The notes under the pieces: model-generated
What the model saw: only the letters and a program-made list of their open reading frames with translations
Databases searched by the model: none
What the model was told of the DNA's origin: nothing
Made by a program: the position numbers and the translations under genes
In this document: positions 8,730 through 16,895 of the stretch, piece by piece
How positions within the stretch are numbered: the first letter of the stretch is position 1
How the letters are laid out: each line of letters opens with the position of its first letter
Source of the DNA: Chachezhania sediminis
GTDB taxonomy: Bacteria > Pseudomonadota > Alphaproteobacteria > Rhodobacterales > Rhodobacteraceae
Length of the DNA: 64,000 bases
Direction of reading: 5' to 3'
Assembly: GCF_009765275.1 (NCBI RefSeq)
Contig: NZ_VOPH01000006.1
Span: 172,161 to 236,160 of the forward strand

Positions 8730-10271
8730 TCAGTGCTTGAAGGCCCTGATTTCGCCGCTCTTCAGGCGGGCGGAGTAGCTGTCGAGTTCCGCTTTCACGA
8801 GCTTCATCAGCGGGTAAAGTGCCGCGATGTTGACCACCGCCATGGCAAAGATCGCCGCGTCCGAGAAATCGATGACCGGACCAAGGCTGGCCGCCGCGCC
8901 GATCACGACGAAGACGCAGAAGATGATCTTGAAGAGCAGCTCCGTCGTCTTCCCTTCGCCGAACAGGTAGGTCCACGCCTTCAGGCCATAATAGCTCCAC
9001 GAGATCATGGTCGAGAAGGCGAAGAGGATCACCGCGACGGCCAGCAGGTACGGGAACCAGCTGATCGACGATCCGAACGCGGCCGAGGTCAGCGCCACGC
9101 CGGTATTGCCGCCGACGGTGGCGATGCCGGTTCCGGCCTCGTTCATCAGGTAGTGGCCCGATGTCTCCTCCATGATCAGCTGCTGCGAGATGATGATTAC
9201 CAGCGCGGTCATGGTGCAGATGACGACGGTATCGATCAGCGGTTCCAGCAGGGACACGAAACCTTCGGTGATCGGCTCCTTCGTCTTGACGGCCGAGTGC
9301 GCGATGGCGGCGGAACCGACCCCCGCCTCGTTCGAGAAGGCGGCCCGCCGGAAGCCCTGGATCAGCGCGCCGACCATGCCGCCGGCCACGCCCAGCCCGG
9401 TAAAGGCGCCGGCGAAGACCTGGCCGATGGCCCAGCCGATCAGGTGATAGTTCACGATCAGGATGACCAGTGCGGACCCGACATAAAGGATGCCCATGAA
9501 GGGCACGATCTTTTCGGTCACGTTGGCGATGGATTTGATCCCGCCCACGATCACCGCATAGACGATGGCGGCAAAGACGATGCCGGTGATCCAGCCGGGA
9601 TAGTCGCCGACGATATTGGCGATCTGCGCATGGGCCTGGTTGGACTGGAACATGTTGCCGCCGCCCAGCGATCCCAGGATGCAGAAGATCGCGAACAGGA
9701 CCGCCAGGATCTTGCCGCCCGGCAGTCCCAGCTGGGTGAAGCCTTTCGAGATATAGTACATCGGCCCGCCCGAAACCGACCCGTCGGCATATTCGTTGCG
9801 GAACTTCACGCCCAGGGTGCATTCGGTGAACTTGGACGCCATGCCCAATAGGCCCGCAAGGATCATCCAGAAGGTGGCACCGGGACCGCCGATGCCGACA
9901 GCCACGGCGACGCCCGCGATATTGCCCAGGCCCACGGTGCCCGACAGGGCGGTGGCCAGGGCCTGGAAATGGCTGACCTCGCCCGCATCGTTGGGATCGG
10001 AATAGTCGCCCTTCACCAGCCGGATCGCATGGCCGAAGAAGCGGAATTGCACGAAACCGAAATAGATGGAAAAGATCGTGGCGGCGGCCACCAGCCACAG
10101 CACGATCCAGGGAAAGCTGGTCCCCGGGATCGGGGCGAAGATGAAGTTGACGAAGGGCCCGGTGACGGTGGCGAAGGCCTCGTTCACCTTGGCATCGATG
10201 CCCTGGGCCATGGCGGCGGGTGCAAGAAGGGTGGTGGCGGCTGCCGTCGAAAAGATCTTGAAATGGTTCAT
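8730..10271 (-). CDS. Alanine/glycine:cation symporter family protein (AGCS)
   Basis: The 513-residue membrane protein has about 11 hydrophobic segments. Its family signature runs through residues ~95-150 (ATALSGTVGLGNIAGVAVAV, GGPGATFWMILAGLLGMASK), with GGPMYYISKGF near residue 175. AGCS proteins import alanine or glycine with Na+ or H+. The N-terminus ends in an AMAQG-like cleavage site, so a signal peptide is possible. ATG 10271 follows an AAGGGGA ribosome site and lies 10 bp behind the universal stress gene, so the two are cotranscribed. Confidence 0.92.
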   Translation of the reverse strand: MNHFKIFSTAAATTLLAPAAMAQGIDAKVNEAFATVTGPFVNFIFAPIPGTSFPWIVLWLVAAATIFSIYFGFVQFRFFGHAIRLVKGDYSDPNDAGEVSHFQALATALSGTVGLGNIAGVAVAVGIGGPGATFWMILAGLLGMASKFTECTLGVKFRNEYADGSVSGGPMYYISKGFTQLGLPGGKILAVLFAIFCILGSLGGGNMFQSNQAHAQIANIVGDYPGWITGIVFAAIVYAVIVGGIKSIANVTEKIVPFMGILYVGSALVILIVNYHLIGWAIGQVFAGAFTGLGVAGGMVGALIQGFRRAAFSNEAGVGSAAIAHSAVKTKEPITEGFVSLLEPLIDTVVICTMTALVIIISQQLIMEETSGHYLMNEAGTGIATVGGNTGVALTSAAFGSSISWFPYLLAVAVILFAFSTMISWSYYGLKAWTYLFGEGKTTELLFKIIFCVFVVIGAAASLGPVIDFSDAAIFAMAVVNIAALYPLMKLVKAELDSYSARLKSGEIRAFKH

Positions 10272-10281
10272 GAAAGTCCCC

Positions 10282-10719
10282 TTACACCACGACCGTGACC
10301 GGCACCGAGGCCATCACGACCAGGTTCTGCGATGCGCTTCCGAAGATCCGCTTGGTGATGCTGCCGCTGGAAGTGCGGCCCACGACGATCTGCGAGGCAT
10401 TGTTGTCCGCCGCGATCCGGTTCAGCGTCTCGGCCACGTCGCCATGCTTGACGACGCCGCTGGCGTTGAACCCCGCCTCTTTCAGTGCATCCACGGCCGG
10501 GGCCACGATCCGCGTTGTCGCGATGGATATCTCCTCTTCCCGCCGCTTGTGACGCTTTTCGTTTTCTTCCGCGGTCTGGAAGGTGAAGGGGGACCATTCG
10601 ATGACATAGGCGACGGTGATCTCGCAGGCCTCGTAGTGGGACGCGAGGTCCCGGGCAAAGGCCAGGGCGCGTTCACCCGTCTCCGTGCCATCCAGTCCGA
10701 CTATAATCCTGACTGACAT
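10282..10719 (-). CDS. Universal stress protein (UspA family)
   Basis: This 145-residue single Usp domain begins RIIVGLDGTETGERAL. It ends with the ATP-binding pattern GRTSSGSITKRIFGSASQNL, the G-2x-G-9x-G(S/T) signature of nucleotide-binding Usp proteins. It is first in a two-gene operon with the AGCS symporter. Small Usp proteins next to transporters often modulate them, but a regulatory link here is only inferred. ATG 10719 follows a CGGAG element. Confidence 0.9.
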   Translation of the reverse strand: MSVRIIVGLDGTETGERALAFARDLASHYEACEITVAYVIEWSPFTFQTAEENEKRHKRREEEISIATTRIVAPAVDALKEAGFNASGVVKHGDVAETLNRIAADNNASQIVVGRTSSGSITKRIFGSASQNLVVMASVPVTVVV

Positions 10720-11228
10720 GACAGTGGCTCCGTTCTGGAAGGTCTTTTGTTCAACATCGCCGGCCGTGCGGGGGCCAGGCCGGCGCTTATGGGTTCAAGG
10801 CAACGATCTTTCGCCGCGGGCCGGGCACGCGGCCCGGGTGTAATTCCCGGGAAAGACAGTTGGGGGGTCGAAATCTGCGCATTTCATTTCATGATGATAC
10901 GCATTCAGGGTTGTGATGCAAAACTTATGGGTCCGATTGGCGTAACCTTTCGGACGAGTGACCCTGAAATCACCCTATGGGCGAATATCTGTGCGGATGC
11001 TCACTTTGCGGACAGTGCATCGTATGTCGAGACAGGGCGTGGTGGTACCGTCCGCTTTACGGTCCAAGGAGGGTGAAATCGTTGGAAACAACAGGAAACA
11101 GGGACAATTTGCCCCGGGACGGTTTACATTCCGGGTCGGAGTTGCCAGCTTGTGGGCCGAAGCACCGAGCAACCCGTGCGCTGCGCGACCTCGGCAAATT
11201 CACGCTATTCCCGAAAGGACACCACTCT
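10720..11228. other. 509-bp divergent intergenic region, no convincing gene
   Basis: It separates usp (minus) from the FKBP gene (plus). On the usp side are two leader hairpins: CGCCGGCC with GGCCGGCG at about 10758-10787, and CGGGCCG with CGGCCCG at about 10819-10838. A frame at 10747-11076 has no recognisable family or ribosome site and is not called. On the plus side, AAGGAGGG at 11066-11073 is a strong ribosome-binding sequence; see the FKBP entry and findings. Confidence 0.5.
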
Positions 11229-11657
11229 ATGACCCAGGCAAAGCCGGGCGATACGCTGCATCTTCACTACAAGGGCTCTCTCGACGACGGGTCCGTCTTC
11301 GACAGTTCCGAAGGGCGCGATCCGCTGACGTTCCAGCTGGGATCGGGCCAGATCATTCCGGGGCTGGATTCCGGCGTGACCGGAATGACCGTGGGCGAAA
11401 AGCGCACTGTCCGGGTCGAGGCGACAGAGGCCTATGGCGCGCATCAGCCCGACCGTGTCCATGCCGTTCCCCGGGACAGCGTGCCCGATCACATCCCGAC
11501 CGATCCGGGCACCCAGCTGCAGGTCCAGACGCAGGACGGTCAGGCCATGAACGTCGTCGTGGCCGATGTGACGGAACAGGAGGTCATCCTGGATGCCAAC
11601 CATCCGCTGGCCGGCAAGGACCTGACCTTCGAGGTCGAACTGGTCGCGATCGCCTGA
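11229..11657 (+). CDS. FKBP-type peptidyl-prolyl cis-trans isomerase, SlyD-like
   Basis: The 142-residue protein starts TQAKPGDTLHLHYKGSLDDG and carries the SlyD-type FKBP core (GQIIPGLDSGVTGMTVGEKR) plus an insert-in-flap domain rich in V and Q (residues ~70-120). It lacks the histidine-rich metal tail of E. coli SlyD. It should act as a prolyl isomerase/chaperone in the cytoplasm. ATG 11229 follows a GAAAGGA element and matches the family start. A stronger AAGGAGGG element sits further upstream before an in-frame TTG (11082) that would add 49 residues. It stands alone. Confidence 0.9.
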   Translation: MTQAKPGDTLHLHYKGSLDDGSVFDSSEGRDPLTFQLGSGQIIPGLDSGVTGMTVGEKRTVRVEATEAYGAHQPDRVHAVPRDSVPDHIPTDPGTQLQVQTQDGQAMNVVVADVTEQEVILDANHPLAGKDLTFEVELVAIA

Positions 11658-11669
11658 CAGGCGACAGCT

Positions 11670-11687
11670 CCGGCCCGTTGGGGCCGG
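11670..11687. terminator. GC-rich hairpin after FKBP gene
   Basis: CCGGCCC (11670-11676) pairs with GGGCCGG (11681-11687) around the loop GTTG, 12 bp after the FKBP stop and just before the convergent phosphoesterase stop. There is no clear T-run, so efficiency is uncertain. Confidence 0.5.
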
Positions 11688-11693
11688 GGCCCT

Positions 11694-12506
11694 TCAGGCC
11701 GGGTGCCAGCCATCCGCATCCCGCGTGAAACGCACGGTGCGGTCCAGCTGGTAGCCGCTGCCATCCGGTCGGCTGGTGTGCCGGTCGATCCGCGCCTTGT
11801 TTCCGTCCAGCGTCAGCAGGTTGAAATCGTTCGGTTCGCCGCGCAGGCGGTCGGACAGGACGGTGCCGGCGTGCAGTTGCAGGACCGATCGGGGCCCCGG
11901 ATCGTTATCAGCGTCCGCCCGGAAGATATCGGCGCGCCAGCTGTGCAGGTGACCCGACAGCACGACATCCGTCTTTAGATCCGCCAGTGCGGTCCGCGCG
12001 GCGCGCGCCCCGCGGGTCAGGGCCTTGTCGTCCTCGGGCCGCTGGTCCAGCGGGTGATGCGCCACGACGATGCGGAATGCATCCGGCGGGGTATCGGCAA
12101 AGCCCGCCTCCACCAGCTTGATCGCGTGATGGCCGAAGTGGCCCCGCTGCCAGCTGAGATGGTCGACCGAGTTCACACCGATCACGGACCAGTCCGCGTC
12201 ATGCACCTGCGGTTCCAGGTCCCGCGCGATCCACTTGCGATAGCGGCGCCAGGGGCGGAAGACCCGTTCGACCAGGTGGTCCAGCGGTGTATCGTGGTTG
12301 CCGGGCACGATTAGGCAGGGCGCGGCGATCCGGTCGATCAGTTCGCGCGCGCGCATGAACTGCCAGTTCCGGGCGCGCTGGGTCAGGTCACCGGACACGG
12401 CGACAAGATCGGGGTCCAGGCCGTTGACTTCCTCGATCAGCGGGTCGAGCAATTCGGGCCTTGTGCGGCCGAAATGCAGGTCGGAAAGGTGCAGCAGTCG
12501 TTTCAA
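11694..12506 (-). CDS. Calcineurin-like metallophosphoesterase
   Basis: The 270-residue protein contains every metal-binding block of the family: DLHFG near the N-terminus, GDLTQRA, GNHD, the HHPL histidine and GHLHSW. It is probably a phosphodiesterase or phosphatase with two metal ions. The likely start is TTG at 12506-12504, which overlaps the TGA of the lipid kinase (TTGA). The frame stays open further upstream only because it runs antiparallel to nothing conserved inside the kinase gene. The tight coupling suggests the two enzymes act on related phosphorylated substrates (inference). The substrate is unknown. Confidence 0.85.
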   Translation of the reverse strand: MKRLLHLSDLHFGRTRPELLDPLIEEVNGLDPDLVAVSGDLTQRARNWQFMRARELIDRIAAPCLIVPGNHDTPLDHLVERVFRPWRRYRKWIARDLEPQVHDADWSVIGVNSVDHLSWQRGHFGHHAIKLVEAGFADTPPDAFRIVVAHHPLDQRPEDDKALTRGARAARTALADLKTDVVLSGHLHSWRADIFRADADNDPGPRSVLQLHAGTVLSDRLRGEPNDFNLLTLDGNKARIDRHTSRPDGSGYQLDRTVRFTRDADGWHPA

Positions 12507-13453
12507 CGTACGGTATTTCCGAAGTCCCCGGGCACGATCACGTCCAGCGGTTCCCGGCTTAGCGTCAGGCGGAACGGCCCCGGCATCCGTGTCCGTTCGC
12601 CGTCCCTCGCCACCAGAAGTTTCTTGCCGCCCGCGCGCAATTCGATGTCGTCGCCGCAGATCATGTGGAAATCGCGGTCGCGTTCGGCCTTGCCCGTCAG
12701 CACCGCCAGGGCGCTGCGGATCATGCCCAGCCGGCCGCAGTTGGGGGCGATCATCAGGACCATCTTGCCGTCCTCGATACAGTCCACGCCGTCCAGCCCC
12801 ATTTCGTTCAGTTGGAAGGCATTGTTGATGGCGAAGACCAGCGGCGTCCGGACGGATGCGGGCTGGCCGTTCGCGATGATCTCCATTTCCAGCGGGCGGG
12901 GCCAGCGGAAAAGAACCTTGATCGCCGACCAGTAGGCGGCGGCGCGGCTGCGGCCCCAGAATTGATAGATCTCCTCGCGCGAGCGGAGGATGTGGGGGTA
13001 AAGTCCAAAATTCGCGTTGTTCAGGAAGACCTTGTCGTTCAGCATCGCGACCCGCAGGGCATGGGTGTGGCCCGCGGCGATGATTTCTGCGGCCTCTTCC
13101 ACGTCTTGGGGGATGCCAAGCGACCGGGCGAAATAGTTGAAGGTCCCGCAGGGCAGGATACCCATGCGCGTCTTGGTCCCCTTCAGGGCCTGTGCCACGC
13201 CGCAGATCGTCCCGTCGCCGCCGGCCGCGACCACGGTATCGTACCCCTTTCCGACGACCTCGCGCACCGTGGCGGACAGGTCGATGTCGGGGTCCAGCTC
13301 CACCATGTCGGGGCTCAGGCCGCGGGCCTCGAACATCCGGGCCAGCCCGTCGCAGGCGGACCTGGCGTCCTTCTTGCCGGACTGCGGATTGCACAGGACG
13401 CACATGCTGGCAGTCCCGGGGTCGCTTGCGGTCGGGGTCTTGGCGTCGAACAT
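12503..13453 (-). CDS. Diacylglycerol kinase-family lipid kinase
   Basis: The 316-residue protein carries the DAGK catalytic motif AAGGDGTICGVAQAL (residues ~63-77) and the following LPCGTFNYFARSLGIP loop, the counterpart of GTANDFAR. The preceding segment SMCVLCNPQSGKKDARS fits the nucleotide-binding N-terminus. Members phosphorylate diacylglycerol, sphingoid or other lipid alcohols at the membrane. ATG 13453 follows AAAAGAAG and was preferred to upstream frames because the conserved domain begins soon after. The gene lies 85 bp downstream of lacI and could be read through from it. Confidence 0.87.
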   Translation of the reverse strand: MFDAKTPTASDPGTASMCVLCNPQSGKKDARSACDGLARMFEARGLSPDMVELDPDIDLSATVREVVGKGYDTVVAAGGDGTICGVAQALKGTKTRMGILPCGTFNYFARSLGIPQDVEEAAEIIAAGHTHALRVAMLNDKVFLNNANFGLYPHILRSREEIYQFWGRSRAAAYWSAIKVLFRWPRPLEMEIIANGQPASVRTPLVFAINNAFQLNEMGLDGVDCIEDGKMVLMIAPNCGRLGMIRSALAVLTGKAERDRDFHMICGDDIELRAGGKKLLVARDGERTRMPGPFRLTLSREPLDVIVPGDFGNTVR

Positions 13454-13538
13454 CTGCTTCTTTTCCCAGTGGGGCGTACCATCGCGCCCATTCGGGACAA
13501 CCGCCCCGCCCGGGGAAAGTTCCATCCGGTGAGGCGGA

Positions 13539-14555
13539 TCAGGACCGCGCAGGCGGGGGCGGGCCGGCACTGCCGCCGGGGATGAACTCGACCTCGATCA
13601 CCTCGGACGGGCCGGTGCGGGTGCCGGTTTCGATCATGGACAGCAGCAGTTCTGCCGCGCGGACACCGATATGGGTGCGCGGCTGGCGGATCGTGGTCAG
13701 CGCGGGGCTGAGGTGCTGGGCGATCTCGATATTGTCGAAGCCCACGATGGACAGGTCCTGTGGCACGCGAATGCCTGCCCGCTGCACTAGGCCCATGAAC
13801 CCCGCCGCCATCTCGTCCGAGGCGAAGAAAAGGGCCGTCGGCCGATCCTCCATCGTCAGCCAGGCGCGGGCGGCGGCGGCGCCGGAATCCATGGTAAAGT
13901 CGCCTTCCAGGATCCACTCCTCGTGCAGGGGCAGGCCAATGGCTTCCATCGCACCGCGGAACCCCTTCAACCGGGTTTCGGCCAGAACATTGCCCTGCGG
14001 CCCGGTGACATGGCCGATGGCCCGGTGGCCGAGGCGTGCCAGGTGGCCCACGGCCATCGCGGCGCCCCGGCCGTTTTCCACGCGGACAGACGGCAGGTCG
14101 CGCCCCATCCATTCGCAAGCCATGACCACGGGGGGCCGGCCCGGGATCTCCAGCGCTTCGGGCGACAAGGTGCCGTCCAGCAGCACCAGCCCGTCCGCCT
14201 GGCCCGAGGTCAGGTAATGCGTCAGCCGTTCGTCCGGGTCGGGACCCGACTGGGTGTCGGCGATCAGCATCCCGTATTGCGCTGGCGTCAGGACCGAGGC
14301 GAGGCCCGCGAGGATCTGGGCAAAGAACGGGTTGGCGATGTTGGGCAGCAGCACGATCACCGATCCGGTCCGCTGCCGGCGCAGGTTCGATGCCGTCGCA
14401 TTCACGCGATAGCCGGTTTCGGCCACGGCGGTCAGAACGGCTTCCCGAGTCGTCTTTGCAACCACGGATGGCTTTGCAAGGGTCCTGCTAACCGTAGCAG
14501 TTGAAACCCCCGCGGCCCGCGCAACATCCTGAATCGTAGTGACTTTCCGGTCCAT
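13539..14555 (-). CDS. LacI-family transcriptional regulator
   Basis: The 338-residue repressor starts at ATG 14555 after AGGGAG. The N-terminal helix-turn-helix (TTIQDVARAAGVSTATVSRT) and hinge region (NATASNLRRQRTGSV) are followed by a periplasmic-binding-protein-like sensor domain (IVLLPNIANPFFAQI, GFDNIEIAQHLSPALTTIRQ). It is divergent from the sugar isomerase/ABC operon, with two operator-like sites between them. It most likely represses that operon in the absence of a sugar-type inducer. Confidence 0.92.
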   Translation of the reverse strand: MDRKVTTIQDVARAAGVSTATVSRTLAKPSVVAKTTREAVLTAVAETGYRVNATASNLRRQRTGSVIVLLPNIANPFFAQILAGLASVLTPAQYGMLIADTQSGPDPDERLTHYLTSGQADGLVLLDGTLSPEALEIPGRPPVVMACEWMGRDLPSVRVENGRGAAMAVGHLARLGHRAIGHVTGPQGNVLAETRLKGFRGAMEAIGLPLHEEWILEGDFTMDSGAAAARAWLTMEDRPTALFFASDEMAAGFMGLVQRAGIRVPQDLSIVGFDNIEIAQHLSPALTTIRQPRTHIGVRAAELLLSMIETGTRTGPSEVIEVEFIPGGSAGPPPPARS

Positions 14556-14599
14556 GCAGCTCCCTTTCCGGGGCGCAGAATGGCCCGTGAAAAATTCCT

Positions 14600-14613
14600 T
14601 GTAAACGATTTCA
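14600..14613. promoter_or_regulatory. LacI-type operator candidate, distal copy
   Basis: TGTAAACGATTTCA is an imperfect palindrome around the central CG that typifies LacI/GalR operators (TGnAAnCGnTTnCA). It lies 45 bp upstream of the lacI start and shares the core with the next site, 32 bp away. Confidence 0.65.
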
Positions 14614-14631
14614 TTCTTTGCCACCTTCCCA

Positions 14632-14645
14632 TGCAAACGATTACA
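14632..14645. promoter_or_regulatory. LacI-type operator candidate, proximal copy
   Basis: TGCAAACGATTACA has the same core AAACGATT as the distal copy. It lies 40 bp upstream of the isomerase GTG start. The 32-bp spacing is close to three helical turns, so two repressor dimers would sit on one face of the DNA. Confidence 0.65.
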
Positions 14646-14685
14646 TGCTGGTCCGGCGCAGAAACGGGCACGCAGGGAGGATGCT

Positions 14686-15744
14686 GTGAAGACCATCAAG
14701 GGACCCGCGCTGTTCCTCGCGCAGTTTGTCGGTGCGGACGCTCCGTTCGACAGCTGGGACGGGATCACCGCCTGGGCCGCGCGGACCGGCTATGCCGGCG
14801 TGCAGGTGCCCAGCTGGGAATCCAGGCTGATCGACCTTCGGCAGGCTGCGGAAAGCCGGGATTATTGTCAGGACTGGGCCGGCCGCGCGGCGGAAAACGG
14901 TGTGGCTGTCACGGAACTGTCCTGCCACCTTCAGGGCCAGCTGGTCGCGGTCCACCCCGCCTATGACGCGGCCTTCGACGGGTTCGCAGACGCATCGGTC
15001 CGCGGCAATCCCGCGGCGCGGCAGGCCTGGGCTGTGGAACAGGTCCAGCTTGCCATCCGCGCTTCGGCCAATCTGGGTCTGACGGCGCTGCCGACCTTTT
15101 CGGGCGCGCTGGCCTGGCCCTATGTCTACCCCTGGCCGCAGCGCCCCGCGGGCCTTGTCGAAATGGCCTTCGACGAACTGGCGGCCCGCTGGCGGCCGCT
15201 CTTGGACATGGCGGACGCGCACGGTGTCGACCTCTGCTATGAAATCCACCCGGGCGAGGACCTGCACGACGGCGCCAGTTTCGAGATGTTCCTGGACCGC
15301 GTCGATCAACATGCGCGCGCCAGGATGCTTTACGATCCCAGCCACTATGTCCTGCAGTGCCTGGATTACCTTCAGAACCTCGACATTTATGCCGACCGGA
15401 TCGGCGCCTTCCACGTGAAGGACGCGGAATTCAACCCGACGGGGCGGCAGGGTGTCTATGGCGGCTTCCAGTCCTGGGTCGACCGTGCTGGGCGGTTTCG
15501 GTCGCTGGGCGACGGGCAGGTGGATTTCGGGGCAATCTTCTCGAAACTTGCAGCGATGGATTTCGACGGCTGGGCCGTGGTCGAATGGGAATGTGCGCTG
15601 AAGCACCCCGAAGACGGCGCCCGCGAAGGCGCGGCTTTCGTCAAGGACCACATCATCCGCGTTACCCCCCATGCCTTCGACGATTTCGCCGATGGCGGCG
15701 CGGACGAGGCCGCCAACCGCCGGATGTTGGGGCTGGCGGGATGA
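14686..15744 (+). CDS. Sugar phosphate isomerase/epimerase (AP endonuclease-2-like TIM barrel)
   Basis: The 352-residue protein starts at GTG 14686 after a strong AGGGAGG site. Metal-ligand motifs of the xylose isomerase-like TIM barrel are visible: CYEIHPGEDLHDG (the Glu near residue 186), LYDPSHYVLQC, AFHVKDAEF and AVVEWECALKHP. Such enzymes isomerise or epimerise free or keto sugars and inosose-type compounds. It opens the operon and overlaps the dehydrogenase gene (ATGA). The dehydrogenase partner suggests that a keto sugar or keto-cyclitol is interconverted. Confidence 0.85.
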   Translation: MKTIKGPALFLAQFVGADAPFDSWDGITAWAARTGYAGVQVPSWESRLIDLRQAAESRDYCQDWAGRAAENGVAVTELSCHLQGQLVAVHPAYDAAFDGFADASVRGNPAARQAWAVEQVQLAIRASANLGLTALPTFSGALAWPYVYPWPQRPAGLVEMAFDELAARWRPLLDMADAHGVDLCYEIHPGEDLHDGASFEMFLDRVDQHARARMLYDPSHYVLQCLDYLQNLDIYADRIGAFHVKDAEFNPTGRQGVYGGFQSWVDRAGRFRSLGDGQVDFGAIFSKLAAMDFDGWAVVEWECALKHPEDGAREGAAFVKDHIIRVTPHAFDDFADGGADEAANRRMLGLAG

Positions 15745-16895
15745 GCCGGTTTGCCGACCGCACGGGGCCGATCCGCCTGGGCATGGTCGGCGGCGGGCAG
15801 GGGGCCATGATCGGGTCCGTCCACCGCATCGCCGCGCGACTGGACGGACAGTTCCGGCTGGTCGCGGGGGCGCTGTCCTCGACCCCGGACAGGGCGCAGG
15901 CCTCGGCCGCCGAGGTCGGGCTGGACCCGGACCGGACCTATTCCGACTTCGTCGAGATGGCGAAACGAGAGGCGCGGCTGAAGGACGGGATCGAGGCGGT
16001 ATCGGTCGTGGTGCCGAACCACATGCATCTTCCGGTCGCGCGGGAATTCCTGAAGCGCGGGATCCACGTGATCTGCGACAAGCCGGTGACCGGCACGCTG
16101 GCCGATGCGAAGAAGATGAAGGCGGCGGTGGACAGGTCCGATGCACTGTTCTTCCTAACCCACAACTACACGGGCTATCCCTTGGTGCGCGAGGCGCGGG
16201 AAAGAGTCGCCCGCGGCGATCTGGGCGACATCCGCCTGGTCCAGGTCGAATATGCACAGGACTGGCTGGCCGAAGTGCCGGCCCGGGACAACAAGCAGGC
16301 CGCCTGGCGGACCGATCCGACGAAAAGCGGGGCAGGCGGTGCCACGGGCGACATCGGCACCCACGCCTGGAATCTGATGCGCTTCGTGACCGGTCTGGTG
16401 CCGCAGGCCATAGCTGCCGATCTCCAGAGCTTCGTTCTCGGCCGGGCGCTGGACGACAATGCCCATGTGATGATCCGCTTCGACGGGGGCGCGCGCGGGA
16501 CGCTGTGGTGCAGCCAGGTGGCGGCGGGCGAAGAGAACGGGCTGCGGCTGCGGGTCTACGGCACCAAGGCCGGGCTGGAATGGCGGCAGGAAAATCCGAA
16601 CCAGCTGTTCGTGACGCCGCTGGGCGGGGCGAAAGCCATCGTCACCCGCGCCTCGGCCGTGACAACCGATGTCGCGCGCGCCCTGACCCGGATGCCGCCG
16701 GGCCACCCCGAAGGGTTCTTCGAGGCCTTCGCCAATATCTATGGGGCGGCAGCGAAGGCGATCCGTGCCGCGCGCGCCGGCACGGGGGTCGCGGATTTTC
16801 TGGTTCCGGGCATCGATGACGGCGTCGAAGGCGTGGCCTTTGTCGAGGCCTGCGTCCGGTCGTCGTCGCGCAACGCCGCATGGGTGCAACTGTGA
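15741..16895 (+). CDS. Gfo/Idh/MocA-family NAD(P)-dependent dehydrogenase
   Basis: The 384-residue protein has an N-terminal Rossmann fold (IRLGMVGGGQGAMIGSVH) and the family motif IHVICDKPVTGTL, with the catalytic-type lysine in DKP at about residue 115. The C-terminal domain contains ATGDIGTHAWNLMRFVTG, the usual DxGxH substrate-binding block. It oxidises or reduces a sugar, cyclitol or related hydroxyl. It is translationally coupled to the isomerase (ATGA), and its 3' end overlaps the next gene by 16 bp. Confidence 0.9.
   Translation: MSRFADRTGPIRLGMVGGGQGAMIGSVHRIAARLDGQFRLVAGALSSTPDRAQASAAEVGLDPDRTYSDFVEMAKREARLKDGIEAVSVVVPNHMHLPVAREFLKRGIHVICDKPVTGTLADAKKMKAAVDRSDALFFLTHNYTGYPLVREARERVARGDLGDIRLVQVEYAQDWLAEVPARDNKQAAWRTDPTKSGAGGATGDIGTHAWNLMRFVTGLVPQAIAADLQSFVLGRALDDNAHVMIRFDGGARGTLWCSQVAAGEENGLRLRVYGTKAGLEWRQENPNQLFVTPLGGAKAIVTRASAVTTDVARALTRMPPGHPEGFFEAFANIYGAAAKAIRAARAGTGVADFLVPGIDDGVEGVAFVEACVRSSSRNAAWVQL

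Noticed and set aside
10747..11076. Plus-strand frame of 109 codons in the usp/FKBP gap
   Set aside because: There is no ribosome site and no recognisable family. It overlaps probable leader hairpins and promoter sequence.
12507..13403. Upstream extension of the metallophosphoesterase frame by about 300 codons
   Set aside because: It runs inside the lipid kinase gene in another frame. The phosphoesterase domain begins immediately after the TTG at 12506.
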